Of a DNA stretch of 54,351 nucleotides, positions 14,972 to 24,394 are shown piece by piece (position 1 is the first letter of the stretch; every line of letters begins with the position of its first letter). Origin of the DNA: Thermoplasmata archaeon (GTDB taxonomy: Archaea > Thermoplasmatota > Penumbrarchaeia > JAEHCK01); assembly GCA_020696345.1 (NCBI GenBank), contig JAEHCK010000017.1, positions 1-54,351 of the forward strand, given 5' to 3'. The notes beneath the pieces are model-generated. The model saw nothing but the letters and a program-made list of their open reading frames with translations. It was not told where the DNA came from and ran no database searches. Made by a program: the position numbers and the translations under genes.

Positions 14972-16492
14972 ATGCAATTAAAAGGTCATGGCTTAATTAA
15001 GATCGTATTGTTATTTACGATTATATTTTTCTTATTCAACGTTATTTTTTCCACTACCTCCACCATAGTATCGGGCGAGCCCGAAACACCACCGCCAGAG
15101 GCGTCTCTAAATCCAATTGTTGATACCGACTATGTGATCTCAGAGCCTGGTAGGACCGCTACTTATAGATTATTGCTTAAAAACGAAGGCGAGCGGGGGG
15201 AGACCTTCTTACTTAATATCCGCACCGATGTAGATTGGGAGATCAAAGTAGAACAACAGCGTGTGTCGCTCGATTCGGGTGAAACCAAGGAGATCTTAGT
15301 GACCATAAAGATCCCCCAGACCTTGTACGAGGATCGTTATTGGTTTAATATTACAGTAACATCACGCAGCATCCAGGCGGTGCAGACCACCGTGCACATG
15401 GTTGCATCATCAAAGGAGGTAATAATTACCGCTCGAATGAAACCCATTCTGGTGATCGCTCATTCGAAAGACCAGTTAGGCACTATTAAGCCTGGGGACT
15501 CGGTGGAGATCGACCTGGAGGTCAAGTGCTATTTGGTTTCAACCGAGGTTTACCTGGAATATGAAGTGTACAAAAAAATAGGTGTTAGAGATCTCTTGGA
15601 AAATAACTTAACAATATCGATCAGCCCCGAGAGAAAGGTAATACGTTCAGGCAGCTCAAGCGTTTTTACTCTTACAATAGAATTCCCCGAACGATCCCAT
15701 AAGCCACTGAATCATTCCTGCCGCATCAGTGTCCAGCCGATGTCGTTAGACGGTGATGCAATATCCAGGCCGGTGACCTTGAACTTTCTGATGGTCAACA
15801 AGGGTGAGGAAGGAATCGAAGATGATCTCTTTGGAAACCCGTTCGTTCTCGGGGGAATTATCACCATGATATCATTCTTTGCAGTGGGCAGCGCCATTGC
15901 CAGTACGGAGATCGGCAAATACAAGTTCTTGACCTTACTCTTTATACCGTTATACACCAAACTCCACAAGAGCAAGATCCTGGACCATTTCACACGCGGA
16001 CGGGTGTACGAATATGTTCGTAATAACCCGGGGGTGCATTACAGTCATATCAAGCGCGAGCTCGAGTTGAACAACGGCAGCCTGGCGTATCATCTGCATA
16101 CCCTGGAACGTGAGGCGTTAATTAGATCACAGACCAAAGGCAGGTTCAAGGTGTTCTACCCCACCGGCGTCAAGATACCAAAAGATATGGAGCCACAGAT
16201 AAGCAATATTCGCAAGCAGCTCCTGGATATCATCCGTAACGAGCCGGGGATCTCACAAAAAGTGCTCGGGTTAAGGTTTGAAGATAAGACTCAGCGCACG
16301 ATTAGCTACCATGTGAAGACCATGGCGCGCGAGGGCGTGCTTCGGTTGGAAAAGGATGGGCGGGAGAATAAGTGTTATATCAATGATGAGGCGATAGAGG
16401 TACAGCCTGTGGGATCAAGCGAAATACCAGCCGACACAAAAAGTTATGAAAAAAAATATATAGATAAAGAAACAATGTTCAGACAAATATAA
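14972..16492 (+). CDS. Membrane-anchored transcription regulator with extracytoplasmic Ig-like domain and tandem winged helices
   Basis: The 506-residue protein has an N-terminal signal/TM segment (residues ~10-30) and an outside region of ~250 residues with Ig-like folds. That region resembles NEW3/CARDB (ISEPGRTATYRLLLKNEGER, SLDSGETKEILVTIKIPQTL). Next come one or two TM helices (~290-335) and a cytosolic part with two winged-helix domains. The first is YVRNNPGVHYSHIKRELELN with GSLAYHLHTLEREALIRSQ; the second is IIRNEPGISQKVLGLRF with RTISYHVKTMAREGVLRL. This is a one-component design in which a surface domain could signal directly to DNA. It precedes the NosD gene by 27 bp, suggesting co-transcription or control of that surface protein. 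Confidence 0.88.
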   Translation: MQLKGHGLIKIVLLFTIIFFLFNVIFSTTSTIVSGEPETPPPEASLNPIVDTDYVISEPGRTATYRLLLKNEGERGETFLLNIRTDVDWEIKVEQQRVSLDSGETKEILVTIKIPQTLYEDRYWFNITVTSRSIQAVQTTVHMVASSKEVIITARMKPILVIAHSKDQLGTIKPGDSVEIDLEVKCYLVSTEVYLEYEVYKKIGVRDLLENNLTISISPERKVIRSGSSSVFTLTIEFPERSHKPLNHSCRISVQPMSLDGDAISRPVTLNFLMVNKGEEGIEDDLFGNPFVLGGIITMISFFAVGSAIASTEIGKYKFLTLLFIPLYTKLHKSKILDHFTRGRVYEYVRNNPGVHYSHIKRELELNNGSLAYHLHTLEREALIRSQTKGRFKVFYPTGVKIPKDMEPQISNIRKQLLDIIRNEPGISQKVLGLRFEDKTQRTISYHVKTMAREGVLRLEKDGRENKCYINDEAIEVQPVGSSEIPADTKSYEKKYIDKETMFRQI

Positions 16493-16519
16493 TTTTGTTA
16501 TCATACTGGGGATTCTTAG

Positions 16520-19192
16520 GTGAAAGATTTATCCTGGTCGGGAATTACAAGCTGGTTATTAGTAATTTTATTTCTCGGATTAGCTTTCACGAATTTTCAA
16601 ACTTTTCTTGACCCGGTCTATGCCGAGGAAACCAGGGCATCTTCGATCTTATACGTAGGTGAGAACGCGACATACCAGAAGATCCAGGATGCCATCAACG
16701 CGTCGCAGACTGGTGATACGGTTTTTGTGTACAATGGGACTTATTATGAAGAGTTGAAGATAGATAAAAGCATTAGATTACTTGGCCAGGATCCAACCAC
16801 CACGTTCATTCATACAGAAAATAAGGAAAGTACGATAAATATAACAGCAGACCATGTTACCGTATCAAACTTTACGATCACTGCAAAGGTTTTTGGCAAT
16901 TATTCAACAGGGATCGAATTTTTCAAAGCCAATGATTGTAAGATCAATCATAACATTTTCGGATCCAATAATTATGATCAATATGAGATAAGCATCTATA
17001 TGTTCAGATCAGATAATAATTCGCTCATGAACAATTCATTCAACGATTCAACTTATGGGACTATACTATATTTTTCTAATAATAATATGATCTCAAATAA
17101 TGAATATTATTCAAATTCGAACGGCATTATTGTCGTTAACTCGGATAATAATTTATGTGCTAACAATACTTTTTTTGAATGTTTCTACGGTGTCTCTTCA
17201 AAAAATTCGCATAATAATACGTATTTAAAAAACATAATTACAGGCGGGGGTTCTAGTTATACGGGAATATCTTTATCAGCATCAAATAACAATTCTATTA
17301 TGGACAATATTATTTCTGAAAATAATTATGGTATAATAGGTCGGGACTCGGTTCAGAATTGTTTTGATAATAACACCATCGCTTCGAATTATATTGATGG
17401 GATCAAAATGGATAATTCTAATAATACCAAAATTACAAACAATGCCATTATAACTAACTGGGGTGATGGGCTCAAATTGGATAATTCTAATAATACTAAA
17501 ATTACAAACAATGCTATTATTTCTAACTGGGGCTATGGGCTCAAATTGGATTATTTATATAACATCTACATTTCAAATAATACATTTGTTAACGATAGTA
17601 TAACGATCTCAGATTTTTCATTAGATCACTGGAAAACTCATTATATTGATGACACAAATACCGTAAATGGCAAACCGATCTATTTTCTTAAGAATACAAA
17701 AGATGAAATTATACCGCCCGGTGCTGGACATGTAATAGTGGTAAATTGTACAAATATCACGATCCAAGATCAGAATTTCAGCTCAGAAGATAGTGGAATA
17801 ATATTGGTATTTTCTTCGAGAAATATTATTGTTAATAACTCTTTATCTTCAGTTGATAATATCTTCGTTTTAGAAAATTCCAATAATAACACAATAAACA
17901 ATAACATAATTTTGAGAAATGGCGTGGGAATTAAACTTATTTCATCAGATCATAATAGAATAGAAAATAATACAATAACAAATAATACTTCTGGAATTTT
18001 TATGGATAACGGTATGGGTAATGAACTCATTAATAACATCATTTTAGAAAACCTTGTTGGCCTAAATTTAAGATCCACAGATTATAATGAAATTTTAAAG
18101 AATATAATTTCGAACAATGTCCGAGGTGTATATATGGACGGTTCTGCTCACAATATAATCTCGGAAAATTATTGTTTTGAAAATGATCATTCAATTAAAA
18201 TACTGCGATCCAAACTAAACTCTATCAATAATAATATCTGCTATAATTCACGCAGAGATACCCTAGAACTTAGTAATTCTAATCAGAATATAATTTTTAA
18301 TAATACATTTTACGCCATCGAGGGTGATATTATATCTGCATCGGGAAGTTTTAATATCATTTATAACAACAATTTCATATGCAATTCATATGAATCAATT
18401 TATTCTTCTGGAGATAACATATGGAACAAGAGTTACCCCTTAGGCGGTAATTATTGGCTTTTCTACAACGACAAAGACATATTCAGCGGTCCGGCGCAAG
18501 ACCAACCCGGAAGTGACCAGATCGGTGATGTTCCGTTTAATCTTAGTTACAGAGGTACTGATGAGAAAGATCATTTTCCGCTAATGCAGCCAATCTCTAT
18601 ACCTGAACTTGATTTTTCATTACCGCCATCAGTGCCCTTAAATTTTCAAGCAGATCGGAAAAAAGAAGTTGTTCATCTATCCTGGTCACCACCCAATACT
18701 ATCGATGGATCACCTATTAAAGAATATATCATCTACCGCGGTGAAGGCTCAAAATGGTTTAATGTAAAAACATTCACCGTCCCTGGCAACAATCTAACTT
18801 TTAATGATACAAATATCAAAGACGGCTTTTTATATTATTACAAGATCGCGGCAGTAAATGAAATTGGCAAAGGACCGAATGCAACAGAGCTCAAGGTGGC
18901 ACCGGCAGGGTCGCCCGGATCAGGAGGCGATGGTGATGGGGGTGAAAATGGTGATAACAATGTAGATGACGTGGAAAATGAAGAGCCAACTAATTTCAGG
19001 TATTCTATTATCATTATCTTAATGACATTATTCTTATTGATGATCTTCATATATTTCTATAGACAAAAAAAAGTGCTAGATCTAAAAAATGAAGACACGC
19101 CTGAACCTGCTCAAGAATTAGAAGAGCAGGAAAACAAAAAAGAATTTAAAAAACCAATTAAGCCAAAGAATGATGATAGACTAAAAAAGTGA
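16520..19192 (+). CDS. NosD-like right-handed beta-helix surface protein with FnIII domain and C-terminal membrane anchor
   Basis: The 890-residue product has a signal peptide (1-35), the entry motif SILYVGENATYQKIQDAINA, and then ~600 residues of parallel beta-helix (CASH/NosD-type repeats, N-N-N-I-rich). A segment ends at FPLMQP as in NosD proteins. A fibronectin type III domain follows (~residues 665-765, VHLSWSPPNTIDGSPIKEYI), then a Gly/Asp-rich linker, one TM helix (~825-847) and a basic cytoplasmic tail. It is probably displayed on the cell surface; carbohydrate binding is the usual suggestion for such folds. The start is GTG at 16520. Many N-x-S/T sequons suggest glycosylation. It is paralogous to the next gene. 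Confidence 0.9.
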   Translation: MKDLSWSGITSWLLVILFLGLAFTNFQTFLDPVYAEETRASSILYVGENATYQKIQDAINASQTGDTVFVYNGTYYEELKIDKSIRLLGQDPTTTFIHTENKESTINITADHVTVSNFTITAKVFGNYSTGIEFFKANDCKINHNIFGSNNYDQYEISIYMFRSDNNSLMNNSFNDSTYGTILYFSNNNMISNNEYYSNSNGIIVVNSDNNLCANNTFFECFYGVSSKNSHNNTYLKNIITGGGSSYTGISLSASNNNSIMDNIISENNYGIIGRDSVQNCFDNNTIASNYIDGIKMDNSNNTKITNNAIITNWGDGLKLDNSNNTKITNNAIISNWGYGLKLDYLYNIYISNNTFVNDSITISDFSLDHWKTHYIDDTNTVNGKPIYFLKNTKDEIIPPGAGHVIVVNCTNITIQDQNFSSEDSGIILVFSSRNIIVNNSLSSVDNIFVLENSNNNTINNNIILRNGVGIKLISSDHNRIENNTITNNTSGIFMDNGMGNELINNIILENLVGLNLRSTDYNEILKNIISNNVRGVYMDGSAHNIISENYCFENDHSIKILRSKLNSINNNICYNSRRDTLELSNSNQNIIFNNTFYAIEGDIISASGSFNIIYNNNFICNSYESIYSSGDNIWNKSYPLGGNYWLFYNDKDIFSGPAQDQPGSDQIGDVPFNLSYRGTDEKDHFPLMQPISIPELDFSLPPSVPLNFQADRKKEVVHLSWSPPNTIDGSPIKEYIIYRGEGSKWFNVKTFTVPGNNLTFNDTNIKDGFLYYYKIAAVNEIGKGPNATELKVAPAGSPGSGGDGDGGENGDNNVDDVENEEPTNFRYSIIIILMTLFLLMIFIYFYRQKKVLDLKNEDTPEPAQELEEQENKKEFKKPIKPKNDDRLKK

Positions 19193-19237
19193 TGGCAAAT
19201 TCTCTCAATGTTTCAAACAAAAAGTCTGCATTTATAA

Positions 19238-19288
19238 AACTATAAAAAAGAATATATAGATAAAGAAACAATATTCAGGCAGATATAA
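19238..19288 (+). pseudogene. Fossil C-terminus of the membrane regulator between the two NosD genes
   Basis: In one frame this reads NYKKEYIDKETIFRQI-stop. The regulator at 14972-16492 ends SYEKKYIDKETMFRQI-stop, an almost identical tail, and the DNA is close to identical over about 45 bp. The fragment therefore marks the junction of a tandem duplication that began in the last codons of the regulator gene and carried the first NosD gene with it. It is not expected to be translated. Confidence 0.85.
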
Positions 19289-19313
19289 ATTGGTTAATAT
19301 TTTCGGAGACATA

Positions 19314-21860
19314 ATGGTGAAATTTCCATTCTGGCCGGGTATACCAAGCTGGTGGGTCATACTTATATTATTAATCGCCACTTTTGCGAATTTACAATTT
19401 GTTATTGGTCCTGTCAATGCTGTGGGATCAAGAGGTCCAACGATCTTATATGTAGGTGAGAACGCGACCTATACGAGGATCCAGGATGCCATCGATGCGG
19501 CGCAGCCGGGGGATACCGTTTTTGTTTATAATGGGATCTATAACGAGAATTTGTTGATAGGTAAGAAGATCGAATTAATTGGTGAAAGCTCAGATAATAC
19601 AGTAATTCATGCAAAAAAGGAGTTAACAGATGGAATCTTTATTTGGGCAAATGAGACAAAGATCTTTAATTTTAAATTAACCTGTGAAGAGAAAATACAT
19701 TATAATTTTGGAATATATCTATATAATGTCACTGGATGTATGATCGATAATAACAACATAATGAAAAATTTTACATCCGGAATTTTCCTTTTTGGATCGA
19801 ACAATAATTCTATTCTAAATAATAGGATATTAAATACCCAGAATGGAATTAAATTGAATAATTCATATGCTAATATTATTTCGAATAATACGATTCAACC
19901 TGGATTTGGCAACGGCATTCATCTTGAAGAATCCAATAATAATGACATTAATGATAACGATATTTTACATTGTAATAACGGTATATATTCAGAAAGATCC
20001 ATTGAAAATAAATTCGAAAATAATAGTGTTAAATATTCTGTACAAGCTGTAAAACTTGATTTGGGATCAAATTATAATATATTTATTAATAATGATTTTT
20101 CAAATAATGAAAGGGGATTTGATTTTACTTTCTCAGATAATATTTCAATAATTAACAATAATATCTCAAATGTAAGATATGGATTCTCATTTGGAGAATC
20201 GGATTACATTACACTAATTAATAATGATTTTTCAAATATTGATTACGGCAATTATTTCTGGTTTTCAGATAGAATTATTTTGATAAATAATACGATCGAA
20301 TCTTTGATGAGTGATGGGATCAACTTCATGTATTCGAGAAATAATAAATTAATGAATAATTCATTGAAAGGTGGCGGTTTATCAGTTTGGGGTTATTCTC
20401 CTGAATATTACCTGACACATCACATTGATACCTCAAACACAGTTAATGACAGACCAATTTATTACTGGAAAAACAGGACAGATGAAATAGTATCGAAGGA
20501 TGTAGGTCAGATTCTCCTTTTAAATTGTACAAATATTACTATTTCCGATCTTGATTTGAATTCAAAAAAGTATGTCACAACTATCTGGAATTCGACCAGG
20601 ATCACCATCACAAATAACTCATTTAAAGGAATTCTTTTGTATCTTGAACTATCAGAAAATTGTACCATTAATAATAATTCATTTCTGGAAACCATAACTG
20701 GCTGGTATAAATTGAAATTTGGGGGAATATCTCTTGAAGGATCCGATCATAATATTATTGAAAATAATCTTGTATTTGGTGGTGGTACCGGCATCTATTT
20801 GAGGAATTCAGACGATAACAATGTGAAATATAATAGAATCTTCAATGCCTCTTATGGAATGTCAGTTCACAAATCTAATACTAATAAAATTACTAACAAT
20901 ATCATTTCAGATAATGAAAATGGCATGACTTTTACAGGATCAACAAATAATACGATCACTAGAAATACGATCGCTTTCAATCGGCTTTTTGGTATACACC
21001 TGAAATCTACAGATGAAAGAAAAGATGATGAAAGAATTTATTATCACTGTGAAAATAATTCGATCTACCATAATAATATGATCAACAATAATCAAGAAAA
21101 GATAGACCAGCAATACCAGGTCTTTGATGAAGGCACAAACATCTGGGATAACGGCTACCCTTCCGGCGGCAATTTCTGGAGCGATCATTTTGGTGTTGAT
21201 GAAAAAAGTGGAATAAATCAAGATATTCCTGGGAACGATAATATCTGTGATGAAGCCTATGAAACTGATCCGCAACAGGATCAATATGGAAGAGATGTTA
21301 AGACAGATCTAGGAATAAAAGATAATTATCCTTTGATGCAGCAGATCGATAATGGTATTGTACTTCCAAAAACGACACCTAATTCACCGATGAGGTTTAA
21401 TGGTGAAGGTGGTGATGGGAAAATAAAATTGACTTGGCTGCAACCGTTATATGATGGCGGTGCATCAATTACCGAATTCTATATCTACCGTACCACCTCG
21501 GATGGTGAAGTGAAAGTGATCACTCTACCTGGCAATGTTTTTGAATATGTTGATAAAGGTTTTACAAATTATAAAGTATATTATTACACAATTGTTGCAG
21601 AGAATGAATTAGGCTCTGGCCCAAATTCAACAAAGATTTATGCAGTGCCATTTAAACCGCCAAAAGATCCAGGAAAAGAACCTTTTATTAGTGTGAATTT
21701 AAGGCAAAGTTTTTTCTGTATTTGCATATCGCTCATAGTATTTTCAATAGTGATTTTCGTATTGATAGTTCGACAATCTTATAAAAGAATGAGAAGGTTA
21801 AAAAAAGAGTTAGAAACGAAAATCCAAAAAAACAAAGATAAAGACAAGCCAAGAACTTAA
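19314..21860 (+). CDS. NosD-like beta-helix surface protein with FnIII domain, duplicate of the preceding gene
   Basis: The product from ATG at 19314 is 848 residues. A TTG 24 bp upstream is in frame but abuts the fossil regulator tail, and the ATG matches the start position of the paralogue. The layout repeats the preceding gene: signal segment (PSWWVILILLIATFANLQFV), TILYVGENATYTRIQDAIDA, ~600 residues of beta-helix, NYPLMQ, an FnIII domain (KIKLTWLQPLYDGGASITEF), a TM helix near the end and a Lys-rich tail. The linker before the TM is shorter and lacks the Gly/Asp run. Divergence in the helix repeats is high, so the duplication is old or the repeats evolve fast. Confidence 0.9.
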   Translation: MVKFPFWPGIPSWWVILILLIATFANLQFVIGPVNAVGSRGPTILYVGENATYTRIQDAIDAAQPGDTVFVYNGIYNENLLIGKKIELIGESSDNTVIHAKKELTDGIFIWANETKIFNFKLTCEEKIHYNFGIYLYNVTGCMIDNNNIMKNFTSGIFLFGSNNNSILNNRILNTQNGIKLNNSYANIISNNTIQPGFGNGIHLEESNNNDINDNDILHCNNGIYSERSIENKFENNSVKYSVQAVKLDLGSNYNIFINNDFSNNERGFDFTFSDNISIINNNISNVRYGFSFGESDYITLINNDFSNIDYGNYFWFSDRIILINNTIESLMSDGINFMYSRNNKLMNNSLKGGGLSVWGYSPEYYLTHHIDTSNTVNDRPIYYWKNRTDEIVSKDVGQILLLNCTNITISDLDLNSKKYVTTIWNSTRITITNNSFKGILLYLELSENCTINNNSFLETITGWYKLKFGGISLEGSDHNIIENNLVFGGGTGIYLRNSDDNNVKYNRIFNASYGMSVHKSNTNKITNNIISDNENGMTFTGSTNNTITRNTIAFNRLFGIHLKSTDERKDDERIYYHCENNSIYHNNMINNNQEKIDQQYQVFDEGTNIWDNGYPSGGNFWSDHFGVDEKSGINQDIPGNDNICDEAYETDPQQDQYGRDVKTDLGIKDNYPLMQQIDNGIVLPKTTPNSPMRFNGEGGDGKIKLTWLQPLYDGGASITEFYIYRTTSDGEVKVITLPGNVFEYVDKGFTNYKVYYYTIVAENELGSGPNSTKIYAVPFKPPKDPGKEPFISVNLRQSFFCICISLIVFSIVIFVLIVRQSYKRMRRLKKELETKIQKNKDKDKPRT

Positions 21861-21896
21861 ATAATCATTTTTTAATCCTGGTCATTGGTGAACCAC

Positions 21897-22709
21897 ATGC
21901 GCTATGCACTCAAGTTTGCCTATGACGGCACCAAGTTCTCGGGCTCGCAGATACAGAACCACCAAAATGTTACCACGGTCCAGGGTGTGATCGTCGAATG
22001 TTTGAAAGAACATCACGTGATAAAGGATAGCGGTTCGTCAAAATTACAGCTGGCGAGCCGGACCGATGCGGGTGTGAGCGCACTCGGTAATGTTCTTGCA
22101 TTTAATACCGATTTCAAAAAACAGGATGTCTTCAACATTCTAAATTCAAAACTCAACCACTGTTGGTTCTATATTGTGATCGAGGTTGACGACAAATTTA
22201 ATCCACGGCATACAAAAATGAGATGGTATCGATACCATTTACTTAATAAAGGTAATCTGGATATTGAACTATTATTATCGATCATCAAGATCTTTGAAGG
22301 CGAGCACGATCTCAGGAATTTTGCAAACCCTCACATTGAACCTGGAAATACTGTCCGTACGCTCGCCTCGATCTCGGCATTCGAGGACGGCGCTTGGATA
22401 TTGATCGACCTTCACGCACCCGGCTTTCTATGGAACCAGGTTAGGAGGCTGGTAAGCGCCTGGGAAAAGTGTGCGGCCGGAGAACTTGAGCGTGCGAAGT
22501 TAGAAACTGCATTGAACGAACCCGATAATCGCTTTGATCTTGGTAAAGCATCTGCCGAGCCGTTATTTCTCATGGATATCGAGTACGATCTCGAGTTCGA
22601 GATCGATAATAATATGCTGAAGAAGACGAAAAGACGGTTATTCAGTAATTTGGTGAATGCAAAACTGAAAACGAAATTCTTTGATGAACTATTTGAAAGA
22701 ATTGAGTAG
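21897..22709 (+). CDS. truA: tRNA pseudouridine synthase TruA
   Basis: TruA makes pseudouridine at positions 38-40 of the tRNA anticodon arm. The 270-residue product begins MRYALKFAYDGTKFSGSQIQ and has the catalytic Asp in QLASRTDAGVSALGNVLAFN. The family motifs FNPRHTKMRWYRYHL and GFLWNQVRRLVSAWEKCAAG are also present. The frame extends to TTG at 21885, but ATG at 21897 sits 5 bp after GGTGA and gives the family N-terminus. The gene follows the second NosD gene by 36 bp but is unrelated to it in function. Length is normal for archaea. Confidence 0.95.
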   Translation: MRYALKFAYDGTKFSGSQIQNHQNVTTVQGVIVECLKEHHVIKDSGSSKLQLASRTDAGVSALGNVLAFNTDFKKQDVFNILNSKLNHCWFYIVIEVDDKFNPRHTKMRWYRYHLLNKGNLDIELLLSIIKIFEGEHDLRNFANPHIEPGNTVRTLASISAFEDGAWILIDLHAPGFLWNQVRRLVSAWEKCAAGELERAKLETALNEPDNRFDLGKASAEPLFLMDIEYDLEFEIDNNMLKKTKRRLFSNLVNAKLKTKFFDELFERIE

Positions 22710-22858
22710 CATCCATAGAAAAAAACGGTATACGAAATGTTTAATAATAATAATTTTCTTTCTTAATTAACTTTTAAAATTTGATTTTTACAATACCCTG
22801 ATCAAAATTCTACCTAATTATAGATGTTACCTAGATTTATATTACCTCCGTGGTTATT

Positions 22859-24394
22859 ATGGGCAAGAAAGGCAAGTTGTGGTCAAAGCTCTTCAAGCGA
22901 AAAGATGATGAAGATGAACATGGAAATCGTGAAGCCGAACCAGATCAAGATCACAAAGAACAATATAAGATCGAGGACGAAGAGCCATCTTTGGACGAGT
23001 TAGACATAACAGGTGAAGAGCTGCCAAAGGATACGTGCAGGTTATGCTATGAACCGTTCATATCCGGAGATCTGAGTTATACATGCAGAAATTGTGATGG
23101 TTTTTACCATTTTCCAAGATGTCTAAGAGGTCAATCGAATTGTCGTGTATGCGGTGAGAAGATAATCGAGAAGGGTAATATTGTTAGAGTGGTCAAGTTT
23201 AAAAGTGTGGTGTGTCCCAAATGTGGTATGAAGATCAAATTAGTATTCGATACCGGACCGAGATTGCAGGTAGATTGCCCGAGCTGCGGTCACGAAGGAC
23301 ATCTGCCAAATCCATATCTAAGTTTAATAAAAAAATATTCTGACGACGATTATGAGCCCGAGCCTGAGCATGATGAGAAACAGGAACAGGAGCAAGAACC
23401 CGAGTTCGAGATAGAACCGGATGAAGATGTAGAAGATTGGGATGATATGGAATCAGATATGGAAGGTGATGACGAAGAAATAGCTATTGACTTGGAAACA
23501 ACGCCGAAGAAGCCAAAAATAATTCGGCCCGGAAGCCCGGAGATCAAAAAGCGCAAGGCAAAGCTGGTGGTCCTGGAGCAGTCGATCACATGCAATGTGT
23601 GTTTGGGAATTGTCAAGACAAAGTTGCCTGTGGTGGTCTGCAGATGCGGCAAGAAATATCATGAGGCGTGCGCAACACGCGTTGGTGAATGTCCGACCTG
23701 CGATGGCGACCTGTGCGATATCGAACGCTTGGTTGAAGTGGAAGAACCACCTACAGAGGCTGAAGCCAAAGCCGAACCCGAGCCCGAACCCGAACCTATA
23801 CCCGAGCCAGAACCCGAACCTGTACCAGAGCCTGTACCAGAGCCTGTACCAGAACCAGAACTTATGCTGGGGAGTGAACTTGAATCCGAGCTCAACTTCG
23901 ATAATTTTGAAAGGAGAGAACAAAACATTATTTTTCGCGGATTGTTCCACAAAATCGCCGAGGCTCCGGGTGAAGAGTTTAACTTAATATATGTACATGG
24001 CCCGGATGGTTCGGGGAAGACTCATATACTACATGCCATCGGAAATTATATTTTAGATAACGATCCTAAGTCCAAGGTGAGATTTACATCTGCAAAACAA
24101 CTCTTCTCGGAATTGAGCCAGGCTTTGGAATTAAATAAATTGGAAGATTTCGAGGATTTTTATAATGAGGCTGATGTTCTATTATTGGATGATCTTCAGG
24201 ACATACCCAAAAGAAAGGCTGAGCAGGAAATATTCTTCAAGATATTCGATAATCTATTACAAAATAAAAAACAGTTTGTCCTCGTCGCTGACCGGCCCAT
24301 CGAGGAAATTAATGGACTGAATAAAAAAATGGGTCAGAAAATAATTTCAAAGTGTGGGTTGATCATAAGAATACGTTCAAGCTTTGAGAAATGA
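22859..24394 (+). CDS. Zinc-finger (RING-like/zinc ribbon) protein fused to a DnaA-type AAA+ ATPase domain
   Basis: Numbering from an in-frame GTG at 22850 (ATG 22859 preferred), the order is as follows. There is a charged N-terminus; a RING-like finger (~63-102: CRLC, CRNC, CLRGQSNC, CGE); a zinc ribbon (~122-148: CPKC, CPSC); and a very acidic linker. A second RING-like finger follows (~248-284: CNVC, CRC, HEAC, CPTC), then a Pro-Glu repeat (~308-337) and a DnaA-like ATPase (~350-514). The last has FDNFERREQ, Walker A GPDGSGKT (384-391), Walker B VLLLDDLQD and a sensor-1-like VLVADRPIEEI. The DnaA domain IV DNA-binding helix-turn-helix is absent, and the box VII arginine (RLRSRF in DnaA) is replaced by KKMGQKIIS. 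Archaea normally initiate replication with Orc1/Cdc6, so a different adaptor or loader role is likely. The stop abuts convergent leuD. Confidence 0.85.
   Translation: MGKKGKLWSKLFKRKDDEDEHGNREAEPDQDHKEQYKIEDEEPSLDELDITGEELPKDTCRLCYEPFISGDLSYTCRNCDGFYHFPRCLRGQSNCRVCGEKIIEKGNIVRVVKFKSVVCPKCGMKIKLVFDTGPRLQVDCPSCGHEGHLPNPYLSLIKKYSDDDYEPEPEHDEKQEQEQEPEFEIEPDEDVEDWDDMESDMEGDDEEIAIDLETTPKKPKIIRPGSPEIKKRKAKLVVLEQSITCNVCLGIVKTKLPVVVCRCGKKYHEACATRVGECPTCDGDLCDIERLVEVEEPPTEAEAKAEPEPEPEPIPEPEPEPVPEPVPEPVPEPELMLGSELESELNFDNFERREQNIIFRGLFHKIAEAPGEEFNLIYVHGPDGSGKTHILHAIGNYILDNDPKSKVRFTSAKQLFSELSQALELNKLEDFEDFYNEADVLLLDDLQDIPKRKAEQEIFFKIFDNLLQNKKQFVLVADRPIEEINGLNKKMGQKIISKCGLIIRIRSSFEK

Noticed and set aside
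23659..23952. Antisense Gly/Ser-rich frames over the ATPase gene
   Set aside because: They are the reverse reading of the Pro-Glu repeat codons and have no independent support.
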